Shown: positions 5,787-12,830 of the stretch, in pieces
Position numbering within the stretch: position 1 is the stretch's first letter
Layout: each line of letters begins with the position of its first letter
From: an uncultured Clostridia bacterium
GTDB taxonomy: Bacteria > Bacillota > Clostridia > Oscillospirales > Ruminococcaceae
DNA length: 18,193 nt
Assembly: GCA_944388825.1 (NCBI GenBank)
Contig: CALXKG010000097.1
Span: 1 to 18,193 of the forward strand
Direction of reading: 5' to 3'
Made by a program: the position numbers and the translations under genes
Notes under the pieces: model-generated
What the model was told of the DNA's origin: nothing
What the model saw: the letters and a program-made list of their open reading frames with translations, nothing else
Database searches by the model: none

Positions 5787-7888
5787 TGGCGCTGGAGGTC
5801 CTGGCCCCCGCCGGGTCGATGGAGGCGCTCATCGCGGCGGTGCGCTGCGGGGCGGACGCCGTCTACCTGGGGCAGAAAAATTTCTCCGCCCGGAAGGACA
5901 GCCAGAATTTTGACGGGGACGCGTTGAAAGAGGCGGTCGCCTACGCCCACCGCTGCGGGGTGAAGGTCCACCAGGCGCTCAACATCATCGTCTTTCAGAA
6001 CGAACTGGAGGCACTGAAGGAATGTATCCGGACGGCCGTCCAGGCCGGGGTCGACGCGATGATCGTCCAGGACTGGGGGGTCGCGGCGCTGGTGCGGCGG
6101 TTTGCGCCGGATATGCCGCTGCACGCCTCCACCCAGATGGCGGTCCATTCTCCCGCCGGCGTGCGGCTGGCGGAAGAGCTGGGGTTTGACCGGGTGGTGC
6201 TGGCCCGGGAGCTGACCGGCGGGGAGATCGAAAAGATCGTCCGGTCGACTTCCCTCGAGACGGAGATCTTCGTCCACGGGGCCCACTGTATGTCGGTGTC
6301 GGGGCAGTGCTATTTAAGCGCCGCCCTGGGCGGCAAGAGCGGCAACCGCGGGCAGTGCGCCCAGCCCTGCCGACTCCCGTTTGCGGCGGGGGGCGCCGGG
6401 AAGGAAAAGGCGGGGGAATACGCCCTTTCGCTTAAGGATATGGACCTGATCCCCCGGCTTGCCGCGATCGAGCGGATGGGGGTCACGTCGGTCAAGATCG
6501 AGGGGCGGATGAAACGGCCGGAGTATGTCGCGGCGGCGGTCACCGCCTGCAGGCAGGCGCTCAGGGGCGAGCAGCCGGACCTGGACGCGCTGCGGGCGGT
6601 CTTTTCCCGCAGCGGGTTTACATCCGGCTACTTTGACGGCAGGCGGGACCGGGCGATGTTCGGCTTCCGGACGAAAGAGGACGTGACGGCGGCAAAGGAG
6701 GTCTTCTCCTCTCTCCAGAACCTTTACCATAAGGAACGGCCGCTGGTGCCGGTGTCGATGGAACTGACGGCAAAGGCGGGAGAGCCGGTCGCCCTCACCC
6801 TGTCGGACGGGGCGCACACCGTATCCGTTTCCGGCGGGCCTGCCGAACCGGCCGGGGAAAGCCGCCCGGCGGACTTCCCCTTTGTCTATCAGCAGCTCGC
6901 CCGGCTGGGGCAGACCCCCTATTTCCTGCCGGAGGGGAACCTGAAGGCGCAGCTGGACGGGGTATCCATCCGCCCGGCGGCGCTGAACGCCCTCCGGCGG
7001 GAAGCGGCCGGGAAGCTGGACGCGGAGCGGCAGACGCCGCAGGGGCGGTTTGCCGACCTGCCGCTTCCGGAATACCGGGCGGGAGAGGCGTCCGGCGGCA
7101 GGGAAATCTGGGGGAAATTTTCCTCTGTCCGCCAGCTGCCGGCGCCGGACGCCGGTTTTTTTGACCGCCTCATTTTCCCGGCGGCCGAACTGGCGCGGCC
7201 GGAAAACGCGGCAGGCTGCCCCGTCCCGCCCGAGCGGGTGCTGCCGGCCCTGCCGCGGTTTACCTTTGACGAGGCGGGTTGCCCGTCCCTACTGCGGGAA
7301 CTGTGGGAAAAGGGGTTCCGGGCGCTCTACTGCGAGAGCGGGGCGCATATCCGGCTGGCGAAGGAATCGGGGCTGCCGTTTGCCCTTTACGGCGGGCCTT
7401 ATCTAAACCTCGCAAACCCCGAGGCGCTGTCCGAAGCGGCGCGGGTAGGGCTGAAGGGCGCGGTCCTGTCCCCGGAGGGGAAGCTCGCCCAGCTGCGGGG
7501 GCTGGCGCGGCTCTCGCCCATCGGGGCGGGGCTTTACGGCTATGGGCGGATGGCGCTGATGGCCTTCCGCAACTGCCCGGTGCGGGCGCAGATCGGCTGC
7601 AGGGCCTGCGGCGGGAAGGGGTATCTGACCGACCGGAAGGGGATCCGGTTCCCGGTGCGGTGCGGCCGGGAAAACTGCCTTTCGCCGGACAACCAGGTGA
7701 GCGTTCTGTTAAACAGCCTCCCCCTCTCGATGTCGGACCGGCAGCAGGAGCTTGCCCCCTTCCGGTTTGTCCTTTTGGACTTTACCGTCGAGCGGCCGGA
7801 AGAGGTTTCAGCGGTTGTCCGCCAGTGGAAGACAGGCGAGCCGGCGGGAAAATATACCCGCGGGCTGTATGTAAGAGGCGTACAGTGA
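5786..7888 (+). CDS. U32 peptidase-family protein with DUF3656 region
   Basis: U32 family proteins are annotated as peptidases or collagenases, but studied members (RlhA, TrhP, UbiU/UbiV) act in RNA or quinone hydroxylation and carry iron-sulphur clusters, so the reaction here is open. The N-terminal TIM-barrel-like domain starts with EVLAPAGSMEALIAAVRCGA. The signature EIFVHGAHCMSVSGQC continues to NRGQCAQPCR, giving Cys168, Cys175, Cys191 and Cys195. KIEGRMKRPEYVAA (237-250) is a second family block. The C-terminal region has another cysteine group, NCPVRAQIGCRACGGKGYLTD. The 700-residue length fits U32 proteins with a DUF3656 insert. Its ATG overlaps the zapA stop. The zapA-U32 pairing is recurrent in Firmicutes, from general knowledge. 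Confidence 0.9.
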   Translation: MALEVLAPAGSMEALIAAVRCGADAVYLGQKNFSARKDSQNFDGDALKEAVAYAHRCGVKVHQALNIIVFQNELEALKECIRTAVQAGVDAMIVQDWGVAALVRRFAPDMPLHASTQMAVHSPAGVRLAEELGFDRVVLARELTGGEIEKIVRSTSLETEIFVHGAHCMSVSGQCYLSAALGGKSGNRGQCAQPCRLPFAAGGAGKEKAGEYALSLKDMDLIPRLAAIERMGVTSVKIEGRMKRPEYVAAAVTACRQALRGEQPDLDALRAVFSRSGFTSGYFDGRRDRAMFGFRTKEDVTAAKEVFSSLQNLYHKERPLVPVSMELTAKAGEPVALTLSDGAHTVSVSGGPAEPAGESRPADFPFVYQQLARLGQTPYFLPEGNLKAQLDGVSIRPAALNALRREAAGKLDAERQTPQGRFADLPLPEYRAGEASGGREIWGKFSSVRQLPAPDAGFFDRLIFPAAELARPENAAGCPVPPERVLPALPRFTFDEAGCPSLLRELWEKGFRALYCESGAHIRLAKESGLPFALYGGPYLNLANPEALSEAARVGLKGAVLSPEGKLAQLRGLARLSPIGAGLYGYGRMALMAFRNCPVRAQIGCRACGGKGYLTDRKGIRFPVRCGRENCLSPDNQVSVLLNSLPLSMSDRQQELAPFRFVLLDFTVERPEEVSAVVRQWKTGEPAGKYTRGLYVRGVQ

Positions 7889-8064
7889 CCGGCAAAGGAC
7901 AGGGAAAGGCGGCGCGTCCTGCATCAAAAAATGAAGGGGCGGGCAGCGCCGTATCCCGGCCGGACGGTGGATTTCGTCCGGCTGTTTGGTGGAAAAGTCG
8001 GTTAAAAAGGTGGAAAACCACCACCGGTTGTGGATGGACAGGCCGGATCCCGGTGGAAACCCGG

Positions 8065-8093
8065 TTTTGCCGTCCGGTTTTCCACCGTAAAAT
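8065..8093 (+). promoter_or_regulatory. Weak candidate promoter for the dut-mre operon
   Basis: TAAAAT at 8088-8093 (5 of 6 matches) with TTTTGC at 8065-8070, which is a poor -35 box, and a 17-base spacer. The predicted start near 8100 lies about 9 bases before the hairpin at 8109. The poor -35 could mean an activator is needed; alternatively the true promoter is elsewhere in 7889-8188. Confidence 0.3.
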
Positions 8094-8108
8094 TCTGATA
8101 GTTTGAAG

Positions 8109-8129
8109 ATGCCCGCTGCCGGGCATTTT
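8109..8129 (+). terminator. Terminator-like hairpin upstream of dut
   Basis: ATGCCCG (8109-8115) pairs with CGGGCAT (8120-8126) around CTGC, followed by TTT. It is short with a short T-run, so it is a moderate terminator, or an attenuator in the leader of the dut-mre operon. Confidence 0.5.
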
Positions 8130-8188
8130 GCAGGAGCCGCGGAAAAATCTGTCGTTTTATGGCGGCCCCTGCCGGAAAGGGAAAGGAA

Positions 8189-8662
8189 ATGGAAGTGCAG
8201 AAGGTTTATTTTCAGAAACAGCGGCCGGATGCCCGGCTGCCCTACCGGGCGACTGCCGAAAGCGCCGGGTATGACCTCGCGGCCTGTATGGACGGGCCGG
8301 TGGAAGTCCGCCCGGGGGAGACGGTGATGGTCCACACCGGGCTGGTCGTCCTGCTGCCCCGCGGTGCCGCCGGGATGGTCTATCCCCGCAGCGGGCTGGC
8401 GGTCAAGTCGGGCGTCACGCTGCCCAACTGCGTCGGCGTCATCGACTCCGACTACCGGGGGGAGCTAATGGTGCCCCTGTTTAACCACGGCGGGCAGACG
8501 GTTACGATCTTCCCCGGCGACCGGGTCGCCCAGCTGGTGGTGACGCCGGTGCTGACGCCGGAAGTGGAAGAGTACCCGATGGACGTTCCCCTGCCGGAGA
8601 GCGGGCGGGGGGCCGGCGGGTTCGGCTCGACCGGCGTACACGAAGGGGCGGATGACCGGTGA
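8189..8662 (+). CDS. dut: dUTP diphosphatase
   Basis: Hydrolyses dUTP to dUMP and pyrophosphate, keeping uracil out of DNA and supplying dUMP for thymidylate. All five trimeric dUTPase motifs are present: SAGYDL (25-30), PRSGLA (66-71), GVIDSDYRGEL (83-93) with the catalytic-type Asp88, GDRVAQLV (110-117), and the C-terminal glycine-rich GRGAGGFGSTG (139-149). The length of 157 residues is normal. I chose ATG 8189 because GGAAAGG lies 8 bases upstream and the family N-terminus begins near here; an in-frame ATG at 8159 has no ribosome site. It is the first gene of the dut-DUF4321-maf-mre cluster and its stop overlaps the next start. Confidence 0.95.
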   Translation: MEVQKVYFQKQRPDARLPYRATAESAGYDLAACMDGPVEVRPGETVMVHTGLVVLLPRGAAGMVYPRSGLAVKSGVTLPNCVGVIDSDYRGELMVPLFNHGGQTVTIFPGDRVAQLVVTPVLTPEVEEYPMDVPLPESGRGAGGFGSTGVHEGADDR

Positions 8663-8922
8663 AAAAGACGCTGATCCTTCTGCTTTTTCTGATGGGCGGG
8701 CTGATCGTCGGGGCGCTGCTCACCTATCTCGGGGAATCGGTGGGGTTTCTGCGCTGGCTCTGCCTCGGGGATTCGATCGGGTTCGGGTACCCAAACCCTG
8801 TGACGCTGGACCTGTCGGTCGTCCGGTTAAACCTCGGGCTGTACCTTGAGTTAAACGTCGCTCAGATGATCGGGCTGGTCGCCGCGATGGCGGCATACTT
8901 TGCGTGGGGGCGGAAACTGTGA
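8659..8922 (+). CDS. DUF4321 small membrane protein
   Basis: An 87-residue protein of unknown function with two hydrophobic segments (about 4-22 and 66-84) separated by an extracytoplasmic or loop region containing GYPNPVTLDLSVVRLNLGL. It matches what I know of the DUF4321 family, found in Firmicutes next to maf and mreB. The GTG start at 8659 overlaps the dut stop, and its own TGA overlaps the maf ATG, so it is translated by coupling. The location suggests a role in envelope or cell-shape functions, but this is inference only. Confidence 0.85.
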   Translation: MKKTLILLLFLMGGLIVGALLTYLGESVGFLRWLCLGDSIGFGYPNPVTLDLSVVRLNLGLYLELNVAQMIGLVAAMAAYFAWGRKL

Positions 8923-9506
8923 TGAAAATAATCCTGGCTTCCGGCTCTCCCCGCCGGAAGGAGCTTTTGCGGCTGATTTACCCCGAATTTTCCGTCGTCC
9001 CGTCCCCTTTTGACGAAAAAAGCCTTGACCCCGCCGGCCTTCCGCCCGAGACGCTGGCCGAAACGCTCGCCCGCCGCAAGGCGGAAGCGGTCTTCCGGCA
9101 GACAGAAGGGGATACGCTGGTCATCGGCGGGGATACGGTCGTCGTTTCGCCGGAAGGGGAGGCGATGGGCAAGCCGCAGGACGCCGCCGACGCCGCCCGG
9201 ATGCTCCGCGCCCTTTCCGGAAAGCGCCACCGGGTGACGAGCGGGATTGGGATCTTCTGGCGGAAGGGCGGGGCGGAAGGGGCGCACAGCTTCCGGACGG
9301 TGACGCAGGTCGCCTTCTACCCGCTGACGGAAAAAGAGATAGCCGCCTATATCGCGACCGGGGAGCCGTTTGACAAGGCGGGCGGTTACGGGATACAGGG
9401 GTACGGCGGGATGCTGGTCGAGAAGATCGACGGGGACTACTGGAACGTCGTCGGCCTGCCGGCGGGACGGCTCAGACGGGAGCTGGAAGCGCTGGGGCTT
9501 TTATGA
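8922..9506 (+). CDS. maf: Maf family nucleotide pyrophosphatase
   Basis: House-cleaning enzyme that hydrolyses dTTP, UTP or modified pyrimidine triphosphates to monophosphates; Maf is also linked to septum inhibition in Bacillus. Family motifs are visible: LASGSPRRKELL (5-16), IGGDTVV (68-74) with Asp71, GKP (83-85), the DKAGGYGIQGYG block (151-162) and DYWNVVGLP (172-180). The length of 194 residues is normal. The start is ATG 8922, overlapping the stop of the DUF4321 gene; an in-frame ATG 18 bases earlier would add residues before the conserved MKIILASGS. Maf next to mreB is a common order; radC, often between them, is missing here. Confidence 0.95.
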   Translation: MKIILASGSPRRKELLRLIYPEFSVVPSPFDEKSLDPAGLPPETLAETLARRKAEAVFRQTEGDTLVIGGDTVVVSPEGEAMGKPQDAADAARMLRALSGKRHRVTSGIGIFWRKGGAEGAHSFRTVTQVAFYPLTEKEIAAYIATGEPFDKAGGYGIQGYGGMLVEKIDGDYWNVVGLPAGRLRRELEALGLL

Positions 9507-9540
9507 CGCGGGTATGAAAGGAATACAGGAGGTCTGGGAT

Positions 9541-10590
9541 ATGTTTTTTACCAGGGATATCGGGATTGACCTCGGGACCGCCAACACGCTGGTCTATATG
9601 AAGGGCCGGGGGATCATCATCCGGGAGCCCAGCGTCGTCGCGGTCGACGTCCACACCGATAAGGTGCGCTGCGTCGGCGAGGCGGCCAAAGAGGTCATCG
9701 GCCGGACGCCCGAGTCGGTGGCCGTCGTGCGGCCGCTGCGGGACGGTGTGATCGCCGACTTCGACATCACGATCAGTATGCTGGAAGACCTGATCCGCCG
9801 GGCGCTGGGGACAGGCTTCCTCCTCCGGCCCCGGGTGGTGATCTGCGTCCCCTCCGGCGTCACCGGCGTTGAAAGAAGGGCGGTGCGGGACGTCACCGAA
9901 CAGGCGGGCGCCCGGAAGGTGCTGGTCATCGAGGAACCGATGGCGGCGGCGCTGGGGGCGGGGCTTCCGGTGTCGGAGCCGACCGCGTCGATGGTCGTCG
10001 ACATCGGCGGCGGGACGAGCGAGGTGGCGGTCATCTCGTTGGGCGGCATTGTCGCCTCCCGCAGCGTCCGGGTCGGCGGGGACAAGTTCGACGAGGCGAT
10101 CGCTTCCTACGTCCGGCGGAATTTTAACCTCCTGATCGGCGAGCCGACCGCCGAAAAGGTCAAAATCGAGATCGGCAGCGCGATGCCGCTCAACGGCGAA
10201 GGGGAACAGGAGCTGTCGATGGAGATCAAGGGCCGCAACCTCTTGACCGGCCTGCCCCAGTCGGTGCACATCACCTCCCAGCAGGTGCGGCAGGCGCTTA
10301 TCCCGCCGCTGAAAGAGGTGGTCGAGGCGGTGCGGTATACCCTCGAGCGGACGCCCCCCGACCTGTCTGCCGACATCATCGACCGGGGGATCGTGCTGAC
10401 CGGCGGCGGCGCGCTGCTCCGGGGGATCGACCGGCTGATCCACGAGGCGACCAGTATGCCGGTCAGGATCGCCGAAAACCCGCTGGACTGCGTCGCGGTC
10501 GGGGCGGGGCTGGTGCTGGACAATCTGGACGCGATGGCCGATGCCCTCAGCGAGGAGGACCTGCCCCAGTATAACCGGCAGAATTCGTGA
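9541..10590 (+). CDS. mreB: Rod shape-determining protein MreB
   Basis: Bacterial actin that forms membrane-bound filaments and guides lateral cell-wall synthesis. The 349-residue protein begins MFFTRDIGIDLGTANTLVYM. Phosphate-1 motif DIGIDLGTANT is at 6-16, the connecting block EEPMAAALGAGLPV at 131-144, phosphate-2 DIGGGTSEVAV at 154-164 and the adenosine motif LTGGGALLRG at 286-295. The ATG at 9541 follows CAGGAGGTC at good distance; longer in-frame starts reach back into maf and are unlikely. It lies 34 bases after maf and 45 bases before mreC. It could be the paralogue Mbl; only this copy is in view, next to mreC, so MreB is preferred. Confidence 0.96.
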   Translation: MFFTRDIGIDLGTANTLVYMKGRGIIIREPSVVAVDVHTDKVRCVGEAAKEVIGRTPESVAVVRPLRDGVIADFDITISMLEDLIRRALGTGFLLRPRVVICVPSGVTGVERRAVRDVTEQAGARKVLVIEEPMAAALGAGLPVSEPTASMVVDIGGGTSEVAVISLGGIVASRSVRVGGDKFDEAIASYVRRNFNLLIGEPTAEKVKIEIGSAMPLNGEGEQELSMEIKGRNLLTGLPQSVHITSQQVRQALIPPLKEVVEAVRYTLERTPPDLSADIIDRGIVLTGGGALLRGIDRLIHEATSMPVRIAENPLDCVAVGAGLVLDNLDAMADALSEEDLPQYNRQNS

Positions 10591-10635
10591 GCCTGCCAGA
10601 GCGCGTAAACCGGCGGCCGGGAAGGAGGCGGGCAG

Positions 10636-11490
10636 GTGCGGGACTTTTTTAAAAGCGGGAAAGGAAAGCTCCTGCTGGCCGCGGTCGCGGTGCTGCTGGG
10701 GATGCTCTTTTTTTCCGCCCGGTCGGGCGGGCTTGCCACCTGGCCGCAGCAGGCCCTTTCCCTTGCCCTCTACCCTTTCCAGAAGCTGGCGGAGGTCACG
10801 ACCGGGGCGGTCAGCGGCTGGGCGGAGGTCTTTCTGGGCGCCCGGGAGAACTACGAGGAAAACGTCCGGCTGCGGGAAGAGGTCGCGGCGCTGCAAAACG
10901 AACTGGCCCGTTACCAGTCGCTGGAGCAGGAGAACGGGCGGCTGCGGGAGATGCTGGATATCCGGCAGGAGAACCCCGGGCTGACCCTGCTGGACGCCGC
11001 CGTGATCGCCCGTGACCCGGCCGATTTCTCCGCCTTTACGATCGACAGGGGGAGCCTGTCGGGGGTCTCCCTCTACGACCCGGTGATGACGTCTGCGGGG
11101 CTGGTCGGGTATGTCGGGGAGCTTAGCCTGACGACCGCCCGGGTCACGACCCTCTATTCCCCCGACTGCAACGTCGGGGCGGCGGCCGCCGATACCGGCG
11201 ACGCGGGGAATGTGACCGGGGAACTGACCCTCGCCCGGGAGGGGCTTGTCCGGATGGAGCTGATCCCCCGGGACGCCGGGCTTTCCGCCGGCAGCCTGCT
11301 GACGACGACCGGCCTCACCGGCAGCTTCCCCGAAGGGATTTTGGTGGGGGAAGTGGTGGATGTGCAGATGGAGGAGAGCGGCATCAGCTTATGGGCGGCT
11401 GTCCGGCCCGCCGCCGATATCGAAGGGGCGTCGTCGGTCTTTGTCGTCACCGATTTCCCCGGCAAAGGGACAGAAGAGGGTACGGACTGA
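10636..11490 (+). CDS. mreC: Rod shape-determining protein MreC
   Basis: Membrane-anchored periplasmic-side scaffold that links MreB to the wall synthesis enzymes. The 284-residue protein has a short cytoplasmic N-terminus, one membrane segment (about 11-27), a coiled coil (about 72-110, ENVRLREEVAALQNELARYQ) and the MreC beta-barrel domain, with IARDPADFSAFTIDRGS (about 125-141) and VGYVGELSLTTARVTTLYSP as family segments. The GTG start at 10636 has GAAGGAGG with 7 bases of spacing. Order and spacing after mreB support the call. The following gene is not mreD, as usual, but a methyltransferase. Confidence 0.95.
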   Translation: MRDFFKSGKGKLLLAAVAVLLGMLFFSARSGGLATWPQQALSLALYPFQKLAEVTTGAVSGWAEVFLGARENYEENVRLREEVAALQNELARYQSLEQENGRLREMLDIRQENPGLTLLDAAVIARDPADFSAFTIDRGSLSGVSLYDPVMTSAGLVGYVGELSLTTARVTTLYSPDCNVGAAAADTGDAGNVTGELTLAREGLVRMELIPRDAGLSAGSLLTTTGLTGSFPEGILVGEVVDVQMEESGISLWAAVRPAADIEGASSVFVVTDFPGKGTEEGTD

Positions 11491-11525
11491 GGGCTGCTGG
11501 TTTTGAAAAGGAGTTGCCGATTGAT

Positions 11526-12260
11526 ATGAAGGAAAACCGCTACGACGACCCGGTCTTTTTCCGGAAGTACAGCGAGATGGCCCGTTCCAAACTCGGCCTG
11601 GAGGGGGCCGGGGAGTGGAAGACCTTACAGCCGATGCTGCCGGACTTTACCGGCGCTCGGGTGCTGGACCGCGGCTGCGGCTACGGCTGGCACGCCTTTT
11701 ACGCCGCCGGAAACGGGGCGGAAAGGGTCCTCGGCGTCGACCTGTCGGAAAAGATGCTGGCGGTGGCCCGGGGAAAGAATACCTTTCAAAATGTCCGCTT
11801 TGCCCGCGGCGCGATGGAGGACGTCCGCTTCCCGGACGGCAGTTTTGACGCCGTCCTCAGTTCCCTCGCCCTCCATTATGTGGCAGATTACGCCCGGCTG
11901 GTCGCCCGGGTCTACCGCTGGCTTACCCCAGGCGGCGCTTTCGTCTTTTCGGCCGAGCACCCGGTTTTTACCGCCTACGGGAGCCAGGACTGGTATTACG
12001 CCCCGGACGGGGAGATCCTCCACTTCCCGGTCGACCGGTATTTTTACGAAGGGGAGCGGGAAGCGGTCTTCCTCGGCGAGAAAATCGTCAAGTACCACCG
12101 GACGGTGGACGGCTACTTAAAACCCCTCTGGCAGGCCGGCTTTACGGTGGAGGACCTCTCGGAGCCCCGCCCGCCGGAAGGGATGATGGACCTCCCCGGC
12201 ATGAAGGACGAGATGCGCCGCCCGATGATGCTCCTGGTCGCCGCCCGGAAACCGCTGTGA
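11526..12260 (+). CDS. Class I SAM-dependent methyltransferase, between mreC and mreD
   Basis: Rossmann-fold methyltransferase of 244 residues; the substrate is unknown. SAM-binding motif I reads RVLDRGCGYGWHAFYAA (45-61), with arginine where leucine is usual; Asp72 in VLGVDLSEKML is the acidic ribose contact. FDAVLSSLALHYVADY (107-122) is motif II/post II. The overall pattern, including KENRYDDPVFFRKYSEMAR at the start, resembles a widespread Firmicutes family of small-molecule-type methyltransferases. The ATG at 11526 follows AAAAGGAG at a rather long 12 bases. The end overlaps the mreD start by four bases (GTGA), so it is co-translated with mreD. Its place inside the mre operon is unusual; GC content and style are like its neighbours. 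Confidence 0.88.
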   Translation: MKENRYDDPVFFRKYSEMARSKLGLEGAGEWKTLQPMLPDFTGARVLDRGCGYGWHAFYAAGNGAERVLGVDLSEKMLAVARGKNTFQNVRFARGAMEDVRFPDGSFDAVLSSLALHYVADYARLVARVYRWLTPGGAFVFSAEHPVFTAYGSQDWYYAPDGEILHFPVDRYFYEGEREAVFLGEKIVKYHRTVDGYLKPLWQAGFTVEDLSEPRPPEGMMDLPGMKDEMRRPMMLLVAARKPL

Positions 12261-12829
12261 CCCTCGGGGGCCGGAAGGCGGCCAAATGGGCGGTCTGGAC
12301 GCTGGCGCTTTTGATGCTGACCGGCTTGCAGACCGCCCCGGCTGCTGCGTCGGCGGCGGGGCCGGTGCTGGGGGCGGCGATGGCGGTCTCGGTGCTGCTG
12401 GCCGAGCCGGACGGGACGGCGGGCTGCGGCTTTATGGTGCTGGCGGGGCTTTTGTGGGACGTGTCGGCCGGGAAGTACCTCGGCTACTACGGGCTGATGC
12501 TGCTGGGGGCGGGGCTGCTCATCCAGTGGCTCATAAAAAACTATCTCCGCCGCAGCGCCGGCAACGCCGTCTGGCTGGCGGCGGCGGTGACCTTTTTCTG
12601 CCGGCTGGCGGACGCCGGGCTTTCCCTTTTTATCTGGGGGTACGCGGGGGAGAGCGGATGGGCGGTCGTCGGGGAACTGGCGCTGCAGGGGCTTTGGACC
12701 GGGTGCGCGGCCGGGCCGCTCTGCCTGTTCGCCCGGTTTGTCCGGCGGCGGGCGATGGGGGAGGAGCCTTCTTCCCTCCGGCTCCGCCGCGATTTTAACC
12801 CGGAGCGCCCCCGCGGCAGGAGGCGATAG
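12257..12829 (+). CDS. mreD: Rod shape-determining protein MreD
   Basis: Integral membrane partner of MreC in the elongation machinery. The 190-residue protein is strongly hydrophobic, with about five predicted membrane segments between residues 10 and 160, and a basic C-terminal tail (RRRAMGEEPSSLRLRRDF and after). LLWDVSAGKYLGYYGLMLL (about 69-87) is the typical MreD signature around a membrane segment. The GTG start overlaps the methyltransferase stop. The stop lies one base before the mrdA start. Sequence conservation in MreD is low, so the call rests on hydrophobicity, the signature and position. Confidence 0.88.
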   Translation: MTLGGRKAAKWAVWTLALLMLTGLQTAPAAASAAGPVLGAAMAVSVLLAEPDGTAGCGFMVLAGLLWDVSAGKYLGYYGLMLLGAGLLIQWLIKNYLRRSAGNAVWLAAAVTFFCRLADAGLSLFIWGYAGESGWAVVGELALQGLWTGCAAGPLCLFARFVRRRAMGEEPSSLRLRRDFNPERPRGRRR

Positions 12830-12830
12830 G

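Larger units (their letters stand above)
7889..8188. other. 300-base intergenic region with hairpins and GGTGGAAA-type repeats
   Basis: No credible gene. Features seen: a 9-bp hairpin 7958-7966/7975-7983 followed by the weak T-run TGTTTGG, possibly the end of the U32 transcript; GGTGGAAAA at 7988-7996 and again at 8009-8017; a related TTGTGGATG at 8028-8036; GGTGGAAAC at 8052-8060; and the inverted TTTTCCACC at 8078-8086. The TGGA cores sit 21, 20 and 23 bases apart. CGGTGGAAA (8051-8059) pairs with TTTCCACCG (8079-8087). A second terminator-like hairpin lies at 8109-8129. The array sits directly upstream of the dut-mre operon, where regulatory DNA is expected. Confidence 0.5.

Noticed and set aside
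8028..8036. DnaA box
   Set aside because: TTGTGGATG overlaps a TGTGGATGG that matches the DnaA consensus at only about 7 of 9 positions, stands alone, and better fits the local TGGA repeat series.
9472..10896. Minus-strand frame of 474 codons opposite mreB and mreC
   Set aside because: Shadow frame caused by third-position GC bias; sense strand encodes MreB.
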